Assembly (NCBI GenBank): GCA_900550205.1
Contig: URRJ01000001.1
Location: 1 to 52,835 of the forward strand
Length of the DNA: 52,835 nucleotides
Reading direction: 5' to 3'
DNA from: an uncultured Collinsella sp.
GTDB lineage: Bacteria > Actinomycetota > Coriobacteriia > Coriobacteriales > Coriobacteriaceae
Shown here: positions 34,360 through 42,655 of the stretch, in pieces
Numbering within the stretch: position 1 is the first letter of the stretch
Layout of the letters: every line of letters starts with the position of its first letter
The notes under the pieces: model-generated
What the model was told of the DNA's origin: nothing
The model's input: only the letters and a program-made list of their open reading frames with translations
The model's database searches: none
Program-made: the position numbers and the translations under genes

Positions 34360-35220
34360 TTACTTGATGTTGTACTTAGCCATGAGGGCGTCAACGGTAC
34401 CGTCGTCGGTCAGGTCCTTGATGGCCTGGTTGATGTCGTCCTTGAGCTTGGTGTTGCCCTGGTTGATGGCGATAGCGTACTCCTCGCCGGTGCTGACCTG
34501 CTTAACCGTATGGCAGGTGTTGAACTGCTCGGCGGTCAGCTGGCTCGCAACGGAGCGGTTGGTGACCACGGCGTCACCCTTGTCGGACTGCAGTGCGCTG
34601 AAGCACTCGGTGGCGTCCTTGTAGGGAACGATCTTGGCCTTGGGGAAATTCTCCTGGGCAAAGGCCTCGGCGGTCGAACCGGACTGGACGATGATCGTAG
34701 CGTCGGCATTGTTGAGCTTCTCGCTGTAGTTATCGGCCGTAATGTCGGCGTTATCGACCTTGGTCACGATAGCCTGATCGTCCATGTAGTAAGAGTCGGA
34801 GAAAGCAACTTCCTTCTCACGCTCGGGCGTGTCAGTGATAGCCGCGATGGCGACGTCGTACTTGGCGCCCGAAGCAACGCCGGGGACGAGCGTGTCGAAG
34901 TCGTTGTTGACGTACTCGACATCCAGACCCAGCTTGTCACCGATAACCTTGATAAGCTCAAGGTCAAAGCCCTGGTAATCGCCGTTGTCATCCTTGTACT
35001 CAAACGGCGCGTACTCGGCAGAGGTGCCGACGGTGAGCGTACCGTCCTTGACGAGTGCATACTCCTTGGAGCCGTCGACCTTCTCGACCTTCACGTCGTC
35101 AGAGCTGCTGGAACCGGCATCGGAACCAGAGGTGGCGTTGGACGAGCCGCAGCCCGTCAGTGCGAGGGCGAGCGCCATGGCGCCTGTGGCGGCAAATGTG
35201 CCAAGCTTCTTGAGCTTCAT
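34360..35220 (-). CDS. Amino-acid ABC transporter, substrate-binding lipoprotein
   Basis: The 286-residue lipoprotein has a signal peptide ending in the lipobox ALTGCGSS, then a Ser/Asp-rich spacer, and the family-3 binding-protein domain: TVGTSAEYAPFEYKD, QGFDLELIKVIGDKLG and YDVAIAAITDTPERE. The protein is tethered outside the membrane and feeds polar amino acids to the permease. GGAAGGAG precedes the ATG. It is first in the operon and is followed by a partial terminator. Confidence 0.93.
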   Translation of the reverse strand: MKLKKLGTFAATGAMALALALTGCGSSNATSGSDAGSSSSDDVKVEKVDGSKEYALVKDGTLTVGTSAEYAPFEYKDDNGDYQGFDLELIKVIGDKLGLDVEYVNNDFDTLVPGVASGAKYDVAIAAITDTPEREKEVAFSDSYYMDDQAIVTKVDNADITADNYSEKLNNADATIIVQSGSTAEAFAQENFPKAKIVPYKDATECFSALQSDKGDAVVTNRSVASQLTAEQFNTCHTVKQVSTGEEYAIAINQGNTKLKDDINQAIKDLTDDGTVDALMAKYNIK

Positions 35221-35277
35221 AATCAGTCTCCTTCCGGTGACCCCGTTTGATTCAGAGGTCTGCAAAAACTGTTGGCT

Positions 35278-35306
35278 ATTATGCACCCGGAATTACGAAT
35301 CTGCAA
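35278..35306 (-). promoter_or_regulatory. Promoter of the amino-acid transporter operon
   Basis: On the minus strand TTGCAG and CATAAT are 17 bases apart, 58 bases before the binding-protein start. Confidence 0.55.
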
Positions 35307-35367
35307 TCAGAAAACTGATTGAAACAAACCCATAACGTGAATGGAACACTCCACTTAGCAACAGTCA

Positions 35368-36234
35368 TTACTGCTGCAATGACTTTAACAGTTTGATTTC
35401 AGCCGCATAACCTGCAAGTTCGTTCGGTGTCTCCAAAATAAATGGCAATGAACGCAAACGGCCATTCGATACAATATTCTGCATAACATGCATACCGCCG
35501 CCAAACTCCTCACTACCCAGGTAGCCCTTACCGATGCACTCGTGGCGATCCTTATGGGCACCGCAGGGGTTCTTGGAGTCATTGATATGCACGGCGCGCA
35601 GGCGCTCGATACCCACCACGCGATCGAACTCGTCGAGCACGCCGTCAAGATCGCGGACGATATCATAGCCGGCGTCATTTACATGGCAGGTATCCAGGCA
35701 AACGCCCAGCTTGGTCGACAGCTCGGGGCGCTTGTTGGCAACGCCCTCGATGATGCGCGCCAGCTCCTCAAAGTTACGACCAACTTCGGTGCCCTTGCCC
35801 GCCATGGTCTCGAGCAGTACCGTCGTCTGCTGGCCCTCAAACATCACCTGGCACAAGGTGTCGACGATCATCTGAATGCCGGCGTCGGAGCCCTGCCCCA
35901 CATGCGCACCGGGATGGAAGTTGTAGTAGTTGCCGGGCAGCGCTTCCATGCGCCGCAGATCCTCTGCCATGGCCTCCAGGGCAAACTCGCGCGCCCGCTC
36001 TTTGGCCGAGCAGGGGTTATAGGTATAGGGGGCATGCGCCACGAGTGGGCCAAAATCATTTTGCGCCATAAGGTCACGCAGGGCGGCCACGTCATCCATG
36101 TCAAGGTCTTTTACCTTGCCGCCGCGCGGGTTGCGCGTAAAAAATGCAAAGGTATTGGCGCCAATGGATAGCGCCGTCTCCCCCATTGCCCGATAGCCCT
36201 TCGTCGTGGATAGGTGACACCCGATCGTCAGCAT
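35368..36234 (-). CDS. nfo: Deoxyribonuclease IV (AP endonuclease)
   Basis: The 288-residue TIM-barrel enzyme cuts DNA at abasic sites in base-excision repair. Metal-site motifs are present: IGCHLSTTKGYRAMG, NFHPGAHVGQGSDAG, LLETMAGKGTEVG, GVCLDTCHVNDAGYD and AVHINDSKNPCGAHKDRHE. GGGGGAG lies before the ATG. Gene orientation is the same as its neighbours, but an inverted repeat and own ribosome site suggest a separate transcript. Confidence 0.93.
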   Translation of the reverse strand: MLTIGCHLSTTKGYRAMGETALSIGANTFAFFTRNPRGGKVKDLDMDDVAALRDLMAQNDFGPLVAHAPYTYNPCSAKERAREFALEAMAEDLRRMEALPGNYYNFHPGAHVGQGSDAGIQMIVDTLCQVMFEGQQTTVLLETMAGKGTEVGRNFEELARIIEGVANKRPELSTKLGVCLDTCHVNDAGYDIVRDLDGVLDEFDRVVGIERLRAVHINDSKNPCGAHKDRHECIGKGYLGSEEFGGGMHVMQNIVSNGRLRSLPFILETPNELAGYAAEIKLLKSLQQ

Positions 36235-36255
36235 CCCCAGCTCCCCCTCATCAGT

Positions 36256-36316
36256 TGCGGTGAAATAGTTCCTGTCGGTGCCTTATTCTGCCGCAAGTAG
36301 GAACTATTCCACCGCA
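36256..36316. repeat. 61-bp inverted repeat with 18-bp arms
   Basis: TGCGGTGAAATAGTTCCT and AGGAACTATTCCACCGCA pair at 17 of 18 positions around a 25-base loop. It lies between nfo and the aldo/keto reductase gene, has no T-run, and resembles a small palindromic repeat more than a terminator. Confidence 0.65.
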
Positions 36317-36329
36317 CGTTATAAAAGGG

Positions 36330-37514
36330 TCACGAGGAGCGCGTTTTGCCGAAGGCCTTAAGCACCGCCGTCACGGGGCCAGGCTGAAAACGGCGGCGTA
36401 CGTCGTCCAAACGCCCGGGGATATCGATGTGCTGCGGGCAGTGCCGCGCGCATTTGCCGCATTTGACGCAATTGCTCACCAACTTGGGCTCGCTTGTGCG
36501 CACCGCGCTCGCCGTAAAGTACTGCGATAGACCCGTAAACCAGCTGTGCGCATAGCTTGCGTTGTAGGCGGCAAAACATCCAGGGATATTGATGCCTTTA
36601 GGACACGGCATGCAATAGCCGCATCCCGTGCAGGGCACGCGATTCGATTTTTCAAACTCCGTCAGCACGCGCGCGATGGCATCGAGCTGAGTAGCTGTCA
36701 TCGAATCCGGCAGGGCCCGATCGGCTAACGCCGCGTTCTCATCCACCTGCGCGGTATCGGTCATACCCGATAGCAGCATCGTCACCTGAGGATGGTTCCA
36801 CACCCACGAAAGCCCCCAGGCGGCAGGGGTGTGCAAATGCGGGTCACGGGCGTCATCGAGCACAGCGCGGGCCCGCGGCGGCAGCTTGCCTGCTAGACGC
36901 CCGCCCAAAAGCGGCTCCATCACAAACACCGCGAGTCCGCACTCCGCCATGAGTCCTGCCGTTCCCGCTTGGTAACGCTCGCCGGCATAGTTGTACTGTA
37001 TCTGGCAAAAATCCCAGTCATATGCGTCAAGCATCGTCAGGAAATCCGCCGCGCTGCCGTGATACGAAAAACCAATCTGGCGAATGCGCCCCGCCGCCTT
37101 TTGACGCGCGATCCAGCCCTCGATGCCCAACGCCACCACGCGTTCCCACTGAGCGGGCGAGGTTATGTTGTGCATGAGGTAATAGTCGATATGGTCGGTC
37201 CGCAGGCGGCGCAGTTGCTCGTCGAAGAACCGGTCGAAATCCTCCGCGCACTTGCACGAAGCATGCGGCAGCTTAGTCGCCAGCAACACCCGGTCACGCA
37301 GCCCCAAGCGCTCAAGTGAGGCACCCACGCACGCCTCGTTACCGGGATAGAGATACGCGGTGTCCAGATAATTAATCCCCTGCTCCACCGCACGGGAAAT
37401 GATGGCATCGGCTGTCTTCGCATCCGGGCGTCCCGGCGCACCGGGAAACCTCATGCAGCCCAGCCCCAACGCCGAGATACGGTTGCCGCTTTTGGGGTCA
37501 ACGCGATATTGCAC
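36330..37514 (-). CDS. Aldo/keto reductase with C-terminal 4Fe-4S ferredoxin domain
   Basis: The 394-residue protein has an aldo/keto reductase barrel (ALGLGCMRFPG, NYLDTAYLYPGNE with the active-site tyrosine, LATKLPHA, DYYLMHN) in about residues 1-290. The C-terminal part has two iron-sulfur motifs, CTGCGYCMPCPKG and CVKCGKCARHCPQH. Such fused oxidoreductases occur in anaerobes; the substrate is unknown. The start is a GTG with GGAGGGGCC directly before it. Confidence 0.92.
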   Translation of the reverse strand: MQYRVDPKSGNRISALGLGCMRFPGAPGRPDAKTADAIISRAVEQGINYLDTAYLYPGNEACVGASLERLGLRDRVLLATKLPHASCKCAEDFDRFFDEQLRRLRTDHIDYYLMHNITSPAQWERVVALGIEGWIARQKAAGRIRQIGFSYHGSAADFLTMLDAYDWDFCQIQYNYAGERYQAGTAGLMAECGLAVFVMEPLLGGRLAGKLPPRARAVLDDARDPHLHTPAAWGLSWVWNHPQVTMLLSGMTDTAQVDENAALADRALPDSMTATQLDAIARVLTEFEKSNRVPCTGCGYCMPCPKGINIPGCFAAYNASYAHSWFTGLSQYFTASAVRTSEPKLVSNCVKCGKCARHCPQHIDIPGRLDDVRRRFQPGPVTAVLKAFGKTRSS

Positions 37515-37676
37515 GGCCCCTCCCCTCCCATCGAAGCCCTGACAAGGCGAAACAAACCTGTCACGTCATCGAAACACACCGGAATCGCAATCGAGAACGT
37601 ATCGTAACGCAGCAGAAATCGAGCTGTCACGGCACCGCTTTAACATCAGCAAAAAGCCCGATGAAAGGAGTCACCC

Positions 37677-38447
37677 ATGCCCGCGCTCGACCTTTGGAAC
37701 CTCGCATCCCAGCTCAAAAGCACCAATTATCGCTGGGTCGACCTCACCCACACGCTCTCGTGCGAAACCCCGCACTGGTTTGGCTTTAAGCCTTTTGAGT
37801 CCACCAAGCTCTTCGACTACCTGCCCGGCACGCCCGAGGACATGCTCGCGCCCATGCGCTGCTTCCAGTATTCGGTTGCTTCGCAGTACGGCACCCACGT
37901 CGACGCACCACGCCACTTCCATGTTGACGGCCGTTCCCTTGGAGAGATTGAACCCATCGAATTTATGCATCCGCTCTGCGTGATCGACAAGCACGAGGAG
38001 TGCGCCGCAAATCCCGACTTTATCCTGACCATCGAGGACCTCAAAGCCTGGGAGGACGAGCACGGTCGTATTCCCGAGGACGCTTTCGTTGCCTTCCGCT
38101 CCGATTGGTCCAAACTCGCCGATCTCGAGAACAAGGACGAGGACGGCCAGCCCCACTACCCCGGCTGGGACCTCGACGCCATCAAATGGCTTGTAGAAGA
38201 GCGCAACATCGGCGCTATCGGCCACGAGCCGGCAGACACCGACCCCGCATCCGTGACCACACGCGAGGACGCCTACCCCTACCCCGGCGAGCAGTACATC
38301 CTCTCGGTCGACCGTTACCAGATCGAGGTCATGGACCATCTGGACGAGCTTCCCGCCACGGGCGCTGTCATCTTCTGCACCTTCCCTAAGGTCCGCGATG
38401 GCGTCGGATACCCCGCACGCGTTTTTGCGGTCTGCCCCGTAGCGTAA
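37677..38447 (+). CDS. Cyclase-family (kynurenine formamidase-like) hydrolase
   Basis: The 256-residue protein has the metal-site motif QYGTHVDAPRHFH, of the form HxGTHxDxPxH with the first histidine replaced by glutamine position context, and an N-terminal WVDLTHTLS typical of the cyclase/KynB family. Members hydrolyse cyclic amides or N-formylkynurenine. IGHEPADTDPAS supplies the later conserved residues. AAAGGAG precedes the ATG. It is a lone gene; the substrate is unknown. Confidence 0.83.
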   Translation: MPALDLWNLASQLKSTNYRWVDLTHTLSCETPHWFGFKPFESTKLFDYLPGTPEDMLAPMRCFQYSVASQYGTHVDAPRHFHVDGRSLGEIEPIEFMHPLCVIDKHEECAANPDFILTIEDLKAWEDEHGRIPEDAFVAFRSDWSKLADLENKDEDGQPHYPGWDLDAIKWLVEERNIGAIGHEPADTDPASVTTREDAYPYPGEQYILSVDRYQIEVMDHLDELPATGAVIFCTFPKVRDGVGYPARVFAVCPVA

Positions 38448-38563
38448 GCTCCGCGCGTCCATTCATTTAAAAATCGCCACCCTGCATGCACAAGGTGCGC
38501 CGGCGGCATACAATCCATCAGGCGCCCCCACGCGGGCGACTTTTATATGGGGAGATGATTCAT

Positions 38564-39478
38564 ATGCAGATCAACAAGGTCGCCTTTATCGGCAAGGGCG
38601 GCGTCGGGCTACTCTACGGCAGCATGATCGCCCAGGCACTCGGCAACGATGCCGTCGAATACGTCATGGACGACGCCCGTTTTGAGCGCCATGCGAACGA
38701 CGCGCTCACCGTCAACGGCAAGCCCTGCGATCTCACGTCCGTCCGCGCCAGCGAGGCAACGCCCGCCGATCTGGTCATCCTGACGGTCAAGACCACCGGT
38801 CTCGACCAAGCACTCAAGACTATGGAGCACGTCGTGGGTCCCAACACGCTCATCGCCTCGCTGTGCAACGGCATTACGAGCGAGCAAAAGATTGCCGAGC
38901 GCTTTGGCTGGGAGCACACCGTCCTGGGTATCTGCCAGGGCATGGACGCCGTGTTCCTCAACGGCGCGCTCACCTTTACCAACACTGGAGAAATCCGCTT
39001 TGGCGCGGCGGCCGGTACGGATCCCGCAACCATCAACGCAATCGACGAGCTCTACACGCGCTGCGGCATCGCCCATACCGTCGAGCACGACATTGCGCAC
39101 CGCATGTGGGCCAAACTCATGCTCAACGACGGCATCAACCAGACCTGTATGGCCTACGGCGGGACCTACGGAAGCGCCACGGAGCCGGGCTCCGAGCAGC
39201 GTCGCTGCTTTGTTTCCGCCATGCGAGAGACGCTTGCGGTCGCCAATGCCGAGGGCATTGAGCTGACGGAAGTAGACCTGACGCAGATGGTGCATCTCAT
39301 CGAGGGAATCGACCCCGCCGGCATGCCCTCGATGGCTCAAGACCGCGTCGCAAGGCGCAAAACCGAGGTTGATGAGTTCGCGGGCACCATCTGCCGTCTC
39401 GCAGCCAAACACGATATCCAGGCACCGCAAAACGAGTGGCTCTATCGGCGCATCCGCGATATCGAGAAAAGCTGGTAG
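38564..39478 (+). CDS. 2-dehydropantoate 2-reductase-like protein
   Basis: The 304-residue protein begins with a nucleotide-binding loop AFIGKGGVGLLYGSM and carries DLVILTVKTTGLDQAL, LIASLCNGITSEQ and a C-terminal helical domain with HRMWAKLMLNDGINQTC, as in ketopantoate reductases. These reduce ketopantoate with NADPH in pantothenate synthesis, but many paralogues have other substrates, and no panB or panC is near. GGGGAG lies nine bases before the chosen ATG; the ATG three codons upstream is too close to it. A terminator follows. Confidence 0.82.
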   Translation: MQINKVAFIGKGGVGLLYGSMIAQALGNDAVEYVMDDARFERHANDALTVNGKPCDLTSVRASEATPADLVILTVKTTGLDQALKTMEHVVGPNTLIASLCNGITSEQKIAERFGWEHTVLGICQGMDAVFLNGALTFTNTGEIRFGAAAGTDPATINAIDELYTRCGIAHTVEHDIAHRMWAKLMLNDGINQTCMAYGGTYGSATEPGSEQRRCFVSAMRETLAVANAEGIELTEVDLTQMVHLIEGIDPAGMPSMAQDRVARRKTEVDEFAGTICRLAAKHDIQAPQNEWLYRRIRDIEKSW

Positions 39479-39511
39479 CGTCAACGCGCCGCATTCAACA
39501 GCCTTAACAGC

Positions 39512-39553
39512 AAAGCCGCCGCAAGGGAGCCTTTCCCCTGCGGCGGCTTTTAT
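39512..39553 (+). terminator. Terminator after the ketopantoate-reductase-like gene
   Basis: AAAGCCGCCGCA and TGCGGCGGCTTT form a 12-bp perfect stem with an inner GGG-CCC pair and a T-run. Confidence 0.92.
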
Positions 39554-39587
39554 CTTCGTCTATGACCGGCAGCCAATCTCACAACAG

Positions 39588-39794
39588 TTAGCGTTGCGAC
39601 TCCGGCACCACGTCCTCGTCATCGCGGCAAAGAACCACGCCCGCGCTTCCCAGCAGTGCGGCTGCGATCAGCGCGCCAACCACGATTGGAGCAGCCCCGC
39701 ATGACCCCTGCATGCCCGCAATGAGCGCGGCCATAGGGCCAAGGCAACCAAGCACCAATGCTACGACGGCAACGGCAATATCTCGAGCGTTCAC
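39588..39794 (-). CDS. Small two-helix membrane protein
   Basis: The 68-residue product begins at a GTG (NARDIAVAVVALVLGCLGP) with GGAAGAAG upstream. It contains two hydrophobic helices separated by AGMQGSCGAAP and ends in the charged tail RDDEDVVPESQR. No known family is recognised. Coding support is the clear membrane pattern and ribosome site; the short length leaves some doubt. Confidence 0.55.
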   Translation of the reverse strand: MNARDIAVAVVALVLGCLGPMAALIAGMQGSCGAAPIVVGALIAAALLGSAGVVLCRDDEDVVPESQR

Positions 39795-39904
39795 AAGACC
39801 ACTTCTTCCACGAGAAAGACCTTATTTCTCATGAACTAGTGTGCCCCGCGCCCATATGCGCGGCGTACTGCCGCGGTAAGCGCTCTGTTAACTCAAGCAC
39901 GCAC

Positions 39905-39957
39905 AAAAAACGGGCGCCCTTACGTTGCCCAAAGACTCGGTAAAGACGCCCGCCCGT
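39905..39957 (-). terminator. Terminator after the secreted coiled-coil protein gene
   Basis: On the minus strand ACGGGCG and CGCCCGT close a long imperfect stem, followed by six T residues, 25 bases after the stop. Confidence 0.75.
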
Positions 39958-39981
39958 CATGTCCTATTGGCTTACGGCGGA

Positions 39982-40758
39982 TTACCAACCGGTATAGTAG
40001 TCGGTGGTTCCGGCTGCGCAGCCGGAGTCATAGACCTTGCACTCGCCCTTGGAACCGGTAAACGTGGAGCCCTGAGCCTTATCGCCCGCGGCCACGACAT
40101 AGTAACCATCGGAATCGCGCCAAAAGCCCTCGGAATCCTGAGTCCACTCGCCCGTGCGGTGGTGATACAACACGTTGCTGCTGTAATAGGTCTCACGGCG
40201 GCCGTTATAGTTATTGACGCCGCTCGAGCGCGTCAGGCCCGAGCCGTTCGCGTAATACGCAGCTGCCGTATAGGACGGGACGTAGCCTGCGTTGCCATAT
40301 GACGCCTGGGCGGCCTCGGCAGCTTCTGTCTCGGCGGCCGCAGCCTCGAGCGCCTCGCGCTTAGCATCCTCGAGCGTGGAGCGAAGCTCGTCGAGCTCGG
40401 CCGACTTCGCGTCGACCTCCTCCATCGTCAAAAGACTGCCCGCACCGTCGATACAACCCTGCAGTACAGCGCGCTCGTCATCGGTGGCATAGTCACCGTA
40501 CATGTTCATGATGATCTGGGCGCGAACCTCTAGGGAATCGCGCTTGGCCCCCATAGAGGCGTTCCACTCCTGCATGGAGCCAAAGCCGTCGCCGCGATAG
40601 TCGACGGGCTGCATCAGCGTCGCCTCGGACGGCGTGGATCCGACCGTGTCGGACAGTGTTGCCGCGTGGGCATCGGTTGCGCCGGCGCCCGCCAAAAGCG
40701 CCACGGTCAGAGCGGCGGAAAGGGCGGCGGCTTTCGGTTTTCGTGAATCAATCCTCAT
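39982..40758 (-). CDS. Secreted protein with coiled coil and 3D-like C-terminal domain
   Basis: The 258-residue protein has a signal peptide (ALSAALTVALLAGAGATDAHA), an Ala/Glu-rich coiled coil near residues 105-155 and a C-terminal domain with ETYYSSNVLYHHRTGEW, DSDGYYVVAAGDKAQGS and ECKVYDSGCAAGTTDYY. The last part resembles the double-psi barrel (3D/RlpA-like) domains of Gram-positive cell-wall proteins, in which DSG contributes an active acidic residue. A role in cell-wall remodelling is probable but not proved. GGAGG lies 11 bases before the ATG. Confidence 0.78.
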   Translation of the reverse strand: MRIDSRKPKAAALSAALTVALLAGAGATDAHAATLSDTVGSTPSEATLMQPVDYRGDGFGSMQEWNASMGAKRDSLEVRAQIIMNMYGDYATDDERAVLQGCIDGAGSLLTMEEVDAKSAELDELRSTLEDAKREALEAAAAETEAAEAAQASYGNAGYVPSYTAAAYYANGSGLTRSSGVNNYNGRRETYYSSNVLYHHRTGEWTQDSEGFWRDSDGYYVVAAGDKAQGSTFTGSKGECKVYDSGCAAGTTDYYTGW

Positions 40759-40969
40759 GTAGCTGGAAACCTCCGTAGTGCGTTTTTGCTGCGTTTGAGC
40801 TGCGTGTGATTCGATCGCGCTGCATAGTACCCCGAGCAAATCGCGACCTGCGGTTTTTCTCAAAAGGTGCACGTCATTTGCGTAAAACTCACATCCTCTC
40901 AACAGGAGTTTTCCACATCTCGATTGCATAAAACATGTCAAAAACCCTGTAATAGCGCCCTGCCTATGC

Positions 40970-41010
40970 AAAAAAGGCGCCTGCGCAACCATTGTTCGCA
41001 CAGGCGCCTT
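40970..41010 (-). terminator. Terminator of metY
   Basis: AAGGCGCCTGCGC and GCACAGGCGCCTT form a 13-bp stem with one wobble; on the minus strand it is followed by six T residues, about 60 bases after the stop. Confidence 0.85.
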
Positions 41011-41070
41011 GAGCAGGCATTTTATGCAGTTATACCTATCGAGTCGCAAGGGGTCCTTGCACAAGTCGCC

Positions 41071-42381
41071 TTACTCGTCCAGCGCGGCGAAGGCCTGCTT
41101 CAGATCCCAAATGATGTCCTCGGCGTTCTCGGTACCGATGGAAAGACGGATCGTGGAGGGCGTAATGTTCTGCTCGGCGAGCTCCTCGGCAGAGAGCTGG
41201 GAGTGCGTAGTCGTAGCCGGGTGCACGACGAGCGACTTGACGTCTGCCACGTTGGCGAGCAGCGAGAACACCTGCAAGTGGTCGATGAACTTCCATGCAG
41301 CCTCCTGGCCGCCCTTGATCTCGAAGGCGAAGATCGAGGCACCGCCGTTGGGGAAATACTGCTTGTAGAGCTCATGGTCGGGGTGCTCGGGCAGGCTCGG
41401 GTGATTCACCTTGGCAACATGGCTGTCACCGGTCAGGAACTCAACGACCTTCTTGGTGTTCTCGACATGGCGGTCGACACGCAGCGACAGGGTCTCGGTG
41501 CCCTGGAGCAAGATCCAGGCGTTAAACGGGCTGATGCAAGCGCCCTCGTCACGCAGCAGGATGGCGCGGACATAGGTCGCGAAGGCGGCAGGGCCGGCGG
41601 CCTCGGCAAACGAGACGCCATGGTAGGAGGGGTTGGGCTCGGCGATCTGCGCATACTTGCCGCTCGCCTTCCAATCGAAGTTGCCGCCATCGACAATCAC
41701 ACCGCCCAGCGAGGTACCGTGGCCGCCAATGAACTTAGTTGCGGAGTGAACGACGATGTTGGCGCCATGCTCCAGCGGACGGAACAGATACGGAGTGCCG
41801 AAGGTGTTATCGACGACGACCGGCAGACCATGCTTCTTGGCGACCTCGGAGATAGCGTCGATGTTGGGAATATCGGAGTTGGGGTTACCGAGCGTCTCGA
41901 GGTAGATGACCGTGGTATTGTCCTTGATGGCACCCTCGACCTCGTCCAGGTTGTGGGCATCGACGAAGGTGGTCACGACACCAAACTGGGAGAGCGTGTG
42001 CTCCAGCAGGTTGTAGGAACCGCCGTAGATGGTCTTCTGGGCCACCACATGGTCGCCGGCCTGAGCGAGCGCCTGCAGGGTATAGGTGATGGCGGCGGCA
42101 CCAGAGGCGACGGCGAGGCCAGCAACGCCACCCTCGAGCGCGGCGATGCGGTCCTCAAAGACGCCCTGGGTGGAGTTGGTCAGACGACCGTAGATGTTAC
42201 CGGCGTCGGCAAGACCAAAGCGGTCGGCGGCGTGCTGGGAGCTGCGGAACACATAGCTCGTGGTCTGGTAGATAGGCACGGCACGGGAGTCAGATGCGGG
42301 ATCGGCGCTCTCCTGGCCAACGTGAAGCTGCAGGGTGTCGAAACCAAAGGTGTGCTCGGGGTTGTTGATAAACTGGCTCAT
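41071..42381 (-). CDS. metY: O-acetylhomoserine sulfhydrylase
   Basis: The 436-residue PLP enzyme of the Cys/Met-metabolism family makes homocysteine from O-acetylhomoserine and sulfide. Motifs: FGFDTLQLHVGQESADP, YQTTSYVFRSSQHAADRF, NIYGRLTNSTQGVFEDR, VVVDNTFGTPYLFRP and HSATKFIGGHGTSLGG with the PLP lysine. The length (about 430) and FDTLQLHVGQ favour MetY over cystathionine synthase. A leader peptide and hairpin lie in its 5' region and a LysR gene is divergent. AAGGAG precedes the ATG. Confidence 0.93.
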   Translation of the reverse strand: MSQFINNPEHTFGFDTLQLHVGQESADPASDSRAVPIYQTTSYVFRSSQHAADRFGLADAGNIYGRLTNSTQGVFEDRIAALEGGVAGLAVASGAAAITYTLQALAQAGDHVVAQKTIYGGSYNLLEHTLSQFGVVTTFVDAHNLDEVEGAIKDNTTVIYLETLGNPNSDIPNIDAISEVAKKHGLPVVVDNTFGTPYLFRPLEHGANIVVHSATKFIGGHGTSLGGVIVDGGNFDWKASGKYAQIAEPNPSYHGVSFAEAAGPAAFATYVRAILLRDEGACISPFNAWILLQGTETLSLRVDRHVENTKKVVEFLTGDSHVAKVNHPSLPEHPDHELYKQYFPNGGASIFAFEIKGGQEAAWKFIDHLQVFSLLANVADVKSLVVHPATTTHSQLSAEELAEQNITPSTIRLSIGTENAEDIIWDLKQAFAALDE

Positions 42382-42435
42382 GATGATCTCCTTGATCGAA
42401 CGAAAGTAAATAAAAAGAGAGAAGTAAGTTGCTGT

Positions 42436-42467
42436 CTCCTGATCACGCCGACGGGCGCAAACAGGAG
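42436..42467 (-). promoter_or_regulatory. Hairpin overlapping the leader-peptide end, possible attenuator
   Basis: On the minus strand CTCCTG and CAGGAG close a stem that also contains CGCC-GGCG pairing. It spans the last codons and stop of the leader peptide. A TCTCTTTTTATTT run lies about 15 bases after. Formation of the hairpin would depend on ribosome position on the leader, as in attenuation. This is inference. Confidence 0.45.
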
Positions 42468-42496
42468 CCCGGCATTCGTCTTAGCAAGCAGTTCAT
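42443..42496 (-). CDS. Leader peptide upstream of metY
   Basis: A 17-codon open frame, MNCLLRRMPGSCLRPSA, has a near-perfect site AAAAGGAGG seven bases before its ATG and lies about 60 bases before metY. It holds two cysteine and two methionine codons, including the start. Short leaders of this kind control sulfur amino-acid genes through the supply of charged cysteine tRNA in other actinobacteria. The position, ribosome site and sulfur codons support a real regulatory reading frame; its product has no other expected role. Confidence 0.65.
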   Translation of the reverse strand: MNCLLRRMPGSCLRPSA

Positions 42497-42616
42497 ATGC
42501 GGTCCTCCTTTTGACATCCCGGTTCCGTGGTCGGCTTAATTACCTACCGCCTTTGTGTGTTTTGAATAGTACGAGCATCGTCTCCCCGGGTCAATCACTT
42601 AAAAGCGCTAACCTGT

Positions 42617-42633
42617 TATCGGTTTTTTAGATA
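42617..42633 (+). promoter_or_regulatory. Candidate LysR-type binding site
   Basis: TATC-N9-GATA, containing ATC-N9-GAT of the LysR type, lies in the divergent metY-LysR spacer next to a GATAGCTATC palindrome (42630-42639). It is 23 bases before the regulator start, so it likely serves autoregulation. Confidence 0.45.
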
Positions 42634-42655
42634 GCTATCGAAAGGACGGGCGCCG

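Noticed and set aside
35368..35400. Terminator at the nfo 3' end
   Set aside because: The only stem (GTCATT-AATGAC) is short, overlaps the stop codon and has no T-run.
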